DNA of 64,000 nucleotides, taken from the NCBI GenBank assembly GCA_965200925.1, contig OZ241738.1, positions 3,348,001-3,412,000 on the forward strand. Reading direction: 5' to 3'. The DNA is from WTGU01 sp965200925. Its GTDB lineage: Bacteria > Pseudomonadota > Alphaproteobacteria > UBA828. Each line of letters opens with the position of its first letter. Within the stretch, counting starts at the first letter, position 1. Below the pieces are notes generated by a model. It worked only from the letters and a program-made list of their open reading frames with translations, was not told the origin of the DNA and searched no databases. The position numbers and the translations under genes are program-made. Below, one piece after another: positions 57,457 through 64,000 of the stretch.

Positions 57457-58341
57457 ATGCGCGGCGGAGCGGCGGTCGGTGCGCGTGTGGCGGTCGCGGT
57501 GCTGGCGGCCGCGCTGACCTGCGCCGCCGCCGGAACAGGGCTGGCCGCCGATCCGGAGATCAGCGTCGACGACCTTCGGAATCAGATCGTCAGCCTGCGC
57601 GAGCAGCTCCGCGACGTGGAGAAGGTAGTCTATGGCGGCGCGGACCCGCCGCCCCGCGCCGCCGCCGGGGACGGGCCGTCCGACGGGCGCTACGAACGGT
57701 TGAGCCGGCGCTTGGCGGTGGCCGAGACGGAGAGCGACCAGTCGGAGGAATGGCGGCGGCAGGCGATCGGCCGCTTCGACGAGATCGAGAACATGATCCG
57801 CCGCCTCGAAGGCCGCCTCGAGCGCTTGGTCGCCGACGTCGACGTGAGGCTGTCCGCGCTCGAGCAGCAGCCGGAAGCACCGGCCGAGGCGGACGCGCCG
57901 GGGGTGGAGAGTGAAGGCGACGCGCCGTCCGTGCCGGGTGCCGCGTTGACGACGGGAACGGCGGAGGAGCAATACAACCGCGCGTTCGGCCTGCTCCAGG
58001 AGGCGCGGTATGAGGAAGCCCACGACCTGCTGTCGCGCTTCGTCGATGCGAATCCCGAACACCCGCTCGCGGAAAACGCGGCCTATTGGCGCAGCGAGAC
58101 CTTCTACGCCCGACAGATGTTCGCCGACGCGGCGCGCGCCTACGCCCTCAACCTTCAGCGCTTCCCGCAGGGGCGCAAGGCGCCCGACAACATGGTCAAG
58201 CTCGGCTTGGCGCTTCTCAAGCTCGGGCGCACCGAGGAAGCGTGCCGGACCTTTGCCCAGCTCGATCAAACCTTCCCCGAAATGCCCGTCAACGTTCGAC
58301 GGGCGGCCCGGCAGGGGCAGACGCAAGCCGGCTGCTCCTGA
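57457..58341 (+). CDS. cpoB: Cell division coordinator CpoB (YbgF)
   Basis: 294 residues. Signal peptide (VAVAVLAAALTCAAAGTGLA), an N-terminal coiled coil (~30-170; RNQIVSLREQLRDVEKVVYG, RRLEGRLERLVADVDVRLSA), and a C-terminal TPR block beginning YNRAFGLLQEARYEEAHDLL and AAYWRSETFYARQMFADAAR. CpoB couples the Tol machine to PBP1B during constriction. Last tol-pal gene. Confidence 0.95.
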   Translation: MRGGAAVGARVAVAVLAAALTCAAAGTGLAADPEISVDDLRNQIVSLREQLRDVEKVVYGGADPPPRAAAGDGPSDGRYERLSRRLAVAETESDQSEEWRRQAIGRFDEIENMIRRLEGRLERLVADVDVRLSALEQQPEAPAEADAPGVESEGDAPSVPGAALTTGTAEEQYNRAFGLLQEARYEEAHDLLSRFVDANPEHPLAENAAYWRSETFYARQMFADAARAYALNLQRFPQGRKAPDNMVKLGLALLKLGRTEEACRTFAQLDQTFPEMPVNVRRAARQGQTQAGCS

Positions 58342-58361
58342 GCCCGGCGAGGCTGCCGCGC

Positions 58362-59783
58362 ATGGCTAGGCCCCGCATCGTCGCGCCCGACGGGAAGGGG
58401 CCGGGGGCGCCGGTCGACGCGCGGTCCTTCGCGGCGCTGCTGGCGCCGCTCGGCCCCTTCGAACCGTCACCGCGCATCGCCGTCGCGGTCTCGGGCGGCC
58501 CGGACAGCTTGGCGCTGTGCCTGCTCGCCGCGCGCTGGGCCTGGGCCCGCGTCGGCGAGGTGTACGGGCTCACCGTCGATCACCGCCTGCGTCCCGAATC
58601 GGGCGCCGAAGCCGCCCAGGTCCGGCGCTGGCTCGCGGCGCGCGGCATCGCCCATCGAACGCTGTGTTGGTCCGGCGCCCGGCCCGACGGCCGGATCCAG
58701 GAAAGGGCGCGTGCCGCCCGCCTCTCCCTCCTGGCCGGCTGGTGCCGGCGCGCGCGCGTCCTCCATCTCTTCCTCGGTCACCAGCGCGAGGATCAGGCCG
58801 GGACGGTGCTGCAACGCATCGCGCGCGGCAGCGGCGTCGACGGGCTCTCGGCTATGGCCCCGGTCCGTCTCGCACTGGAGGCCGACGGCGGCGGCGTCCG
58901 CCTGCTGCGGCCGCTCCTCGCGGTGCCCCGGGAGGCGTTGACCGCGACCCTCCGCCAGTGGGGCCAGCCGTGGCTCGACGACCGCTCCAACCGCGACACG
59001 CGCCATGCTCGCCCGCGCCTTGAGCGTGTCGCGGCCCTGCTTGAAGCCGAGGGGCTGGGCGCGGCCCGCTTGGCGCGCACCGCCGCCCGCGCCGCGGCGG
59101 ACCGTGCCGCGCTGGATCGGCTCTGCGGCGCCCTGCTCGCCCGGTGCGCCCGCCCGTCGCCGGCCGGCTTCGTGGCCTTGGAGCGGCGCGCGTTGCGGGA
59201 GGCGCCGTCGGCGCTCGCGTCGCGGGCGCTGGCCCGCGCGATCGCCACGGTCGGCGGTGCGCCCTATCCACCGCGGCAGGAACGCCTGGATCGGCTCGCG
59301 CGCCGCGTGCTGGGCGACGACCCGCGGGCGGCGACGCTCGGCGGGTGCCGCCTGGTCCCGCGCGGCGGCGGCATCCTCGTTTGCCGGGAGCCGGCCGCGG
59401 CGTCCGAAGTCCGTCCCCTGGCCCCCGGTGAACGCGCGCTCTGGGACCGCCGCTTCGTCGTCTCCTTGGGGCCCGCGGCGGCGGGGGGGCCGTTCCGCGT
59501 GCGCCGGCTGGGTCCGGACGGCCTGACCCGTGTTCGCGCGCTGGCGCGAGAGGCGGGCAGACCGCTCCAGAGCGATCATGTCCCCGCCCCGGCGCGCCCC
59601 TCCCTGCCCGCCCTGTTCGGCCTTGACGGGCCGCTGGCGGTCCCCCATTTGGGATTCGGGCGGGAAGCGCGCCACGCCGCGCCCGTGCGCTTCGCGGTGG
59701 CGTTCCGTCCGCCGCGTTCGCTGGCACCGGGGCTTCCGGCGACTCTCCGCGTCGGCGGGACCGGGACCGGCGGTCGCGCGTGA
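58362..59783 (+). CDS. tilS: tRNA(Ile)-lysidine synthase TilS
   Basis: 473 residues. PP-loop ATP pyrophosphatase motif IAVAVSGGPDSLALCLLAAR, then GLTVDHRLRPESGAEAAQVR, LFLGHQREDQAGTVLQRIAR, and DGLSAMAPVR. It makes lysidine at C34 of tRNA-Ile(CAU) so AUA is read correctly. The C-terminal half is less conserved and very Arg/Ala-rich. ATG 20 bp after cpoB; ftsH follows. Confidence 0.94.
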   Translation: MARPRIVAPDGKGPGAPVDARSFAALLAPLGPFEPSPRIAVAVSGGPDSLALCLLAARWAWARVGEVYGLTVDHRLRPESGAEAAQVRRWLAARGIAHRTLCWSGARPDGRIQERARAARLSLLAGWCRRARVLHLFLGHQREDQAGTVLQRIARGSGVDGLSAMAPVRLALEADGGGVRLLRPLLAVPREALTATLRQWGQPWLDDRSNRDTRHARPRLERVAALLEAEGLGAARLARTAARAAADRAALDRLCGALLARCARPSPAGFVALERRALREAPSALASRALARAIATVGGAPYPPRQERLDRLARRVLGDDPRAATLGGCRLVPRGGGILVCREPAAASEVRPLAPGERALWDRRFVVSLGPAAAGGPFRVRRLGPDGLTRVRALAREAGRPLQSDHVPAPARPSLPALFGLDGPLAVPHLGFGREARHAAPVRFAVAFRPPRSLAPGLPATLRVGGTGTGGRA

Positions 59784-59899
59784 GGCGAATGTCGTGTACA
59801 CTGGCGCGCGGCGGGACATCCTGCGCGCCGGCGTGGTGCGGCCGGCAGCGGCGCCGATGCCGGGCAGGAGCCGCCGGGGAGGCAACCTGAGGCCGAGCG

Positions 59900-61828
59900 G
59901 TGGGTAATTTCGGCAAGAATCTGGCGCTTTGGATCATCATCGGGCTGGTGCTGGTCGCGCTCTTCCAGGTCTTCCAGGGGTCGTCCTCGCGGCAGACCTC
60001 CACCGACCTGGCGTTCTCCCAGTTCATGGCCGAAGTCGAGTCCGGGCAGATCCAGGACGTGACGATCCAGGGCAACACCATCACCGGCCACTACACCAAC
60101 GGCGGCGCCTTCAATACCTACGCGCCCGACGACCCGGATCTGGTCAAGACGCTGCGGCTGCATGGCGTGCAGATCGCCGCCGTCCCGGTCGAGGAGGGCG
60201 GGCTCAGCATCGTCGGCATCCTCATTTCCTGGTTCCCCCTTCTGCTCTTCATCGGCGTCTGGATATTCATGATGCGCCAGATGCAGTCCGGCGGCGGCAA
60301 GGCGATGGGCTTCGGCAAGTCGCGGGCGCGCCTGCTCACCGAGCGCCAGGGCCGGGTGACCTTCGACGACGTGGCGGGCATCGACGAAGCCAAGCAGGAG
60401 CTGGAAGAGATCGTCGAATATCTGCGCGACCCGCAGAAGTTCCAGAAGCTCGGTGGCAAGATTCCCAAGGGCGTGTTGCTGGTCGGCCCGCCCGGCACCG
60501 GCAAGACGCTGCTGGCGCGCGCCATCGCGGGCGAAGCCAACGTGCCCTTCTTCACGATCTCGGGCTCGGACTTCGTGGAGATGTTCGTGGGTGTCGGCGC
60601 GAGCCGTGTCCGCGACATGTTCGAGCAGGGCAAGAAGAACGCGCCCTGCCTGGTCTTCATCGATGAGATCGACGCGGTGGGCCGGCATCGGGGCGCCGGC
60701 CTCGGCGGCGGCAACGACGAGCGCGAGCAGACATTGAACCAGCTCCTCGTCGAGATGGACGGGTTCGAGGCCAACGAGGGCGTGATCCTGATATCGGCGA
60801 CCAACCGGCCCGACGTGCTGGATCCCGCCTTGTTGCGACCGGGCCGCTTCGATCGCCAGGTCGTGGTGCCCAATCCGGACGTGCTCGGTCGCGAGAAGAT
60901 CCTCAAGGTGCATATGCGCAAGGTCCCCCTCGCGCCTGACGTGAAGCCCCGCACCATCGCGCGGGGCACGCCGGGCTTCTCCGGTGCCGACATCGCCAAT
61001 CTGGTCAACGAGGCGGCCTTGCTCGCGGCCCGGCGCGGCAAGCGCGTCGTCACCATGGTCGAGTTCGAGGACGCCAAGGACAAGGTGATGATGGGCGCCG
61101 AGCGGCGTTCCATGGTCATGACCGACGAGGAGAAGCGCCTCACCGCCTATCACGAGGGTGGCCACGCGGTGGTCGCCGCCCACATGCCGGCGTCGGACCC
61201 CATCCACAAGGCGACGATCATTCCCCGCGGGCGAGCGCTCGGCATGGTGGTCCGCCTGCCGGAAGGCGACCGCATCTCGGTGAGCCGCGAGAAGCTCGAG
61301 GCCGACATCACCGTCGCCATGGGCGGGCGCATCGCCGAGGAGATCGTCTTCGGCCGTGAGAAGGTGACCAGCGGCGCGGCGTCCGACCTCAAGATGGCGA
61401 CCCAGATCGCGCGCAGCATGGTCACGCAGTTCGGCATGTCCGACGAGCTGGGCCCGCTCAGCTACAACGAGAACGAGCAAGAAGTCTTCCTCGGCCACTC
61501 GATCACCCAGCAGAAGAACGTTTCCGAAGAGACGGCGCACAAGATCGACCTCGAAGTGCGCAGGATCATCGAGCAGGCCTACAAGCGGGCCCGCGGCATC
61601 CTCGACAAGAACCTGGAATCGCTGCACCGGATCGCCAACGCGCTGCTCGAATACGAATCGCTCAGCGGTGAAGAGATCGGCGCGGTGATGAAGGGCGAGT
61701 CGGTGGTGCGCCCGGACGACGACGAGCCGGTGGTTCCCCGGGAGCGGCGCGGGACGGTCCCCTCCTCCAGCCGCCGCAAGGGGAAGGCCCCGCCCGATCT
61801 CGAACCCACGCCCCAGCCGGGCGTGTGA
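59900..61828 (+). CDS. ftsH: ATP-dependent zinc metalloprotease FtsH
   Basis: 642 residues. Two N-terminal membrane helices (LALWIIIGLVLVALFQVF and ILISWFPLLLFIGVWIFMM) flank a periplasmic loop. The AAA+ module has Walker A VGPPGTGKTLLARA (~196), Walker B CLVFIDEIDAVGRHRGAG, SRH ISATNRPDVLDPALLRPGRF, and the zinc site HEGGHAVVAAHMP (~416). A variable hydrophilic tail follows. It degrades misfolded membrane and regulatory proteins. GTG start at 59900. tilS-ftsH is the typical order. Confidence 0.98.
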   Translation: MGNFGKNLALWIIIGLVLVALFQVFQGSSSRQTSTDLAFSQFMAEVESGQIQDVTIQGNTITGHYTNGGAFNTYAPDDPDLVKTLRLHGVQIAAVPVEEGGLSIVGILISWFPLLLFIGVWIFMMRQMQSGGGKAMGFGKSRARLLTERQGRVTFDDVAGIDEAKQELEEIVEYLRDPQKFQKLGGKIPKGVLLVGPPGTGKTLLARAIAGEANVPFFTISGSDFVEMFVGVGASRVRDMFEQGKKNAPCLVFIDEIDAVGRHRGAGLGGGNDEREQTLNQLLVEMDGFEANEGVILISATNRPDVLDPALLRPGRFDRQVVVPNPDVLGREKILKVHMRKVPLAPDVKPRTIARGTPGFSGADIANLVNEAALLAARRGKRVVTMVEFEDAKDKVMMGAERRSMVMTDEEKRLTAYHEGGHAVVAAHMPASDPIHKATIIPRGRALGMVVRLPEGDRISVSREKLEADITVAMGGRIAEEIVFGREKVTSGAASDLKMATQIARSMVTQFGMSDELGPLSYNENEQEVFLGHSITQQKNVSEETAHKIDLEVRRIIEQAYKRARGILDKNLESLHRIANALLEYESLSGEEIGAVMKGESVVRPDDDEPVVPRERRGTVPSSSRRKGKAPPDLEPTPQPGV

Positions 61829-61844
61829 CGCCCCGGAGGCCGCC

Positions 61845-62942
61845 GTGCCGGCGGTGCCCCTGAAGCGCCCGGTGCCGGGGGACGCCCTCCCGGAACCGCG
61901 CGCCGTCTATCTGCAGCCGAGCCACCCGATCCCCGGCGAGACTCTCGCCTTCGACATGGTGGACGTGCTGTTTCGCGGCGCGCCGGAGCGGCGCCGGATC
62001 AGGCTGCAACGGGCCGTGCTCGCGGCGTGGGCCGAGAGGAACGCTCCGGATTTCGCCGGCGAGATCGCCGCCTTAAGCGCCCGGCTCGCCGCGCCGCGCG
62101 GCCCCGTCTGCGGCATCGCGCTGGACCGGCCGCGCCTGATGGGCGTCCTCAACGTCACCCCGGACAGCTTCTCTGACGGCGGCGATTACGCCGCGCCCGA
62201 GGCGGCGGTGGCCTGCGGCCGGGCGATGGCCGCGGCGGGTGCCGACATCATCGACGTCGGCGGCGAATCGACCCGGCCCGGCGCCCGCCCGCCGAGTGAG
62301 GCGGAGGAGCTTCGTCGCGTCGTCCCGGTCGTCCGCCGGCTCGCCGCCGAGGGGCTGGTGGTCTCGATCGACACTCGCCGCGCGGCGGTGATGGCGGCGG
62401 CGCTCGAGGCCGGCGCGCGCCTCGTGAACGACGTGAGCGCTCTCTGCCATGACCCTCGGGCGCGTGCGGTCGTCGCGCGGTCCGGCGCCTGGGTCGTGCT
62501 CTCCCACATGCGGGGCACGCCCGAGACGATGCAGCGGGCGCCCCGTTACGACGACGCGAGTCTCGACGTCTTCGACGCGCTGGAGGCGCGCGTGCGCGCC
62601 GCCGAGGCGGCCGGAATCGCGCGCGGCAGGATCGTCGTCGATCCGGGAATCGGCTTCGCCAAGACTGTCCGCCACAACCTCGAAATCCTGCGCGACTGCG
62701 CGTTATTTCACGGGCTCGGCTGCCCGCTCCTCGCTGGCGTTTCGCGCAAGAGCTTCGTCGCGCGGCTGAGCGCGGGCGAGGCGCCGAAGCGGCGGCTGCC
62801 CGGCTCGCTGGCGGCGGGGCTTCACATGCTGGGCGAAGGGCTGCATATCCTGCGGGTCCACGACGTGGCGGAGACTCGCCAGGCGCTGGCGGTCTGGCGC
62901 GGCATCCGGGCTCCCTTCGGCTTCGCGGAGGCCGCCCAATGA
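61845..62942 (+). CDS. folP: Dihydropteroate synthase
   Basis: 365 residues. The core is RLMGVLNVTPDSFSDGGDYA, DIIDVGGESTRPGARPPSEA, VVSIDTRRAAVMAAALEAGA, NDVSALCHDPRARAV, and IVVDPGIGFAKTVRHNLEIL. It condenses p-aminobenzoate with dihydropterin pyrophosphate in folate synthesis and is the sulfonamide target. The N-terminal ~95 residues before the core are longer than in E. coli FolP and alphaproteobacterial-type. GTG start with CCGGAGGC upstream, 16 bp after ftsH. Confidence 0.95.
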   Translation: MPAVPLKRPVPGDALPEPRAVYLQPSHPIPGETLAFDMVDVLFRGAPERRRIRLQRAVLAAWAERNAPDFAGEIAALSARLAAPRGPVCGIALDRPRLMGVLNVTPDSFSDGGDYAAPEAAVACGRAMAAAGADIIDVGGESTRPGARPPSEAEELRRVVPVVRRLAAEGLVVSIDTRRAAVMAAALEAGARLVNDVSALCHDPRARAVVARSGAWVVLSHMRGTPETMQRAPRYDDASLDVFDALEARVRAAEAAGIARGRIVVDPGIGFAKTVRHNLEILRDCALFHGLGCPLLAGVSRKSFVARLSAGEAPKRRLPGSLAAGLHMLGEGLHILRVHDVAETRQALAVWRGIRAPFGFAEAAQ

Positions 62943-62976
62943 ATCCTTCCGCAGTATCCCGGAGCGGGCCCGAGCG

Positions 62977-64000
62977 ATGAAACTTTTCGGCACCGATGGC
63001 ATCCGCGGGATCGCGAACCGGGCGCCGATGACGGCGGAGATCGCGTTGAAGGTCGGGCACGCCGCCGGCGCGCTTTTCCTGAGCGGCGCGCACCGTCACC
63101 GCGTCGTCATCGGCAAAGACACCCGGCTCTCGGGCTACCTGTTCGAGCCCGCCATGACGGCCGGCTTCATCGCCGTCGGCATGGACGTGATCCTGGTCGG
63201 CCCGATGCCCACGCCGGCGGTGGCGATGCTGACCCGCACGCTCCGGGCCGATCTCGGCGTCATGATCACCGCCTCGCACAACCCGTTCGCCGACAACGGC
63301 ATCAAGATGTTCGGGCCGGACGGCTACAAGCTCTCGCCGGACGTCGAAGCGCGGATCGAGGCGCGCGTCGCCGACGGAGGAAGCCCGGCTGCCGCACCCG
63401 ACACGCTGGGGCGGGCGCGCCGCCTCGACGGCGCCGAGGGTCGCTATATAGAGTTCGTCAAGAACAGCTTTCCCGGACGCCCGGGGCTCGAGGGCCGTCG
63501 CATCGTGGTCGATTGCGCCCACGGCGCCGGCTACAAGGTGGCGCCGACCGTGCTGTGGGAGCTCGGCGCCGACGTGATCCCCCTCGGCGTGAGCCCCGAC
63601 GGGCTGAACATCAACCAGGACTGCGGCTCCACGGACGTGGCCGCGCTCCGCGAGGCGGTCGTGGCCCACGGCGCCGATCTCGGCATCGCCCTGGACGGTG
63701 ATGCCGACCGGGTGGTGATGTGCGACGAGAGCGGCGTCGTGCTCGACGGCGACCACGTCATGGCCCTGATCGCGTCCGACTGGGCCGCCGCCGGGCGCCT
63801 GCACGGCGGCGGCGTGGTCGCCACGGTCATGTCCAATCTCGGCTTCGAGCGGTATCTGAAGGACCTGGGCCTCGTTCTCGAGCGCACGAGCGTCGGTGAC
63901 CGCCACGTCGTCGCCCACATGCGGGAGCACGGCTTCAACCTGGGCGGCGAGGCGTCGGGTCACATCGTCATGAGAGACTATTCGACGACCGGCGACGGGC
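62977..64000 (+). CDS. glmM: Phosphoglucosamine mutase (5' part, cut by window end)
   Basis: 341 codons are present to the right edge, still open. MKLFGTDGIRGIANRAPMTA, GKDTRLSGYLFEPAMTAGF, the phosphoserine loop GVMITASHNPFADNGIKMFG, the metal-binding LGIALDGDADRVVMCDE, and SNLGFERYLKDLGL are diagnostic. It converts glucosamine-6-P to glucosamine-1-P for peptidoglycan and LPS synthesis. ATG with GGAGCGGG upstream, 34 bp after folP, the usual folP-glmM pairing. Confidence 0.97.
   Translation, partial: MKLFGTDGIRGIANRAPMTAEIALKVGHAAGALFLSGAHRHRVVIGKDTRLSGYLFEPAMTAGFIAVGMDVILVGPMPTPAVAMLTRTLRADLGVMITASHNPFADNGIKMFGPDGYKLSPDVEARIEARVADGGSPAAAPDTLGRARRLDGAEGRYIEFVKNSFPGRPGLEGRRIVVDCAHGAGYKVAPTVLWELGADVIPLGVSPDGLNINQDCGSTDVAALREAVVAHGADLGIALDGDADRVVMCDESGVVLDGDHVMALIASDWAAAGRLHGGGVVATVMSNLGFERYLKDLGLVLERTSVGDRHVVAHMREHGFNLGGEASGHIVMRDYSTTGDG

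Overview
This is one continuous stretch of a high-GC (roughly two-thirds or more G+C) alphaproteobacterial chromosome, most likely a Rhodospirillales/Parvibaculum-like lineage. The evidence is an NDUFA12-type complex I accessory protein, an sdhCDAB operon, a CcmI C-terminus, the order yebC-ruvCAB-ybgC-tolQRAB-pal-cpoB-tilS-ftsH-folP-glmM, and a Cas9/tracrRNA pair that closely resembles, from memory, that of Parvibaculum lavamentivorans. No 16S gene is present, so the taxonomy is inference.

Layout. 1-7.7 kb: the end of ccmI, repeat-rich DNA around a small ankyrin lipoprotein gene, then a minus-strand block (NDUFA12 homologue, cupin, acyl-CoA synthetase, sdhB, sdhA, sdhD, sdhC). 7.7-9.2 kb: gene debris (PIN-toxin tail, broken VapB antitoxin, phage DUF1799-like fragment, truncated lipoprotein leader) around an intact DUF1640-like gene. 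9.2-14.5 kb: an iron-type alcohol dehydrogenase and a hydantoinase/oxoprolinase-type HyuA-HyuB pair. 14.5-16.7 kb: DUF971, Trm112-like, Lon-N-domain and CnoX-type thioredoxin genes. 16.7-21 kb: repeats, two tandem GSTs, a YbaK-type deacylase, tRNA-Ser(GCU), and an AT-rich patch with several DUF1640-like minigenes. 21-24.5 kb: a PhyH dioxygenase, an amidase and a prolyl-aminopeptidase-like hydrolase.

24.6-29.3 kb holds the centrepiece, a compact type II-C CRISPR-Cas system. A tracrRNA gene is transcribed away from cas9, followed by cas9 (1032 aa, TTG start), cas1 and cas2. Downstream there is exactly one 36-nt repeat, beside an AT-rich leader-like segment. The repeat pairs with the tracrRNA anti-repeat over 19 contiguous base pairs, which fixes its orientation. 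No second repeat lies at spacer distance on either side, so the array seems to have no spacers, although effector, adaptation genes and tracrRNA all look intact.

29.5-41 kb: a DUF4168 secreted protein, an enolase-superfamily enzyme, a carboxymuconolactone-decarboxylase-like protein, an in-frame fusion of a 3-hydroxyisobutyrate-dehydrogenase-like enzyme to an HSL-type esterase, radC, map, sfsA, a CinA-type protein, tRNA-Leu(UAA), and a single 1195-residue CydDC-like double ABC exporter. 40.7-45.6 kb is a coenzyme F420 neighbourhood (cofD, cofE, an F420-type PPOX protein, an LLM-family oxidoreductase, and two more split-barrel flavoproteins). 45.6-49.6 kb: PhzF-like, DksA/TraR-like, NAD-dependent epimerase, Asp/Glu/hydantoin-racemase-like (both expected catalytic cysteines replaced) and a SAM methyltransferase. 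49.8-64 kb is a conserved plus-strand housekeeping series for Holliday-junction processing, the Tol-Pal envelope machine, tRNA-Ile lysidinylation, FtsH proteolysis, folate synthesis and the start of GlmM.

A family of GTGG/CCAC-rich repeats (14-bp tandem units, and roughly 80-bp composite units) is scattered through intergenic space in the first 17 kb. It is the main non-coding oddity besides the CRISPR elements.
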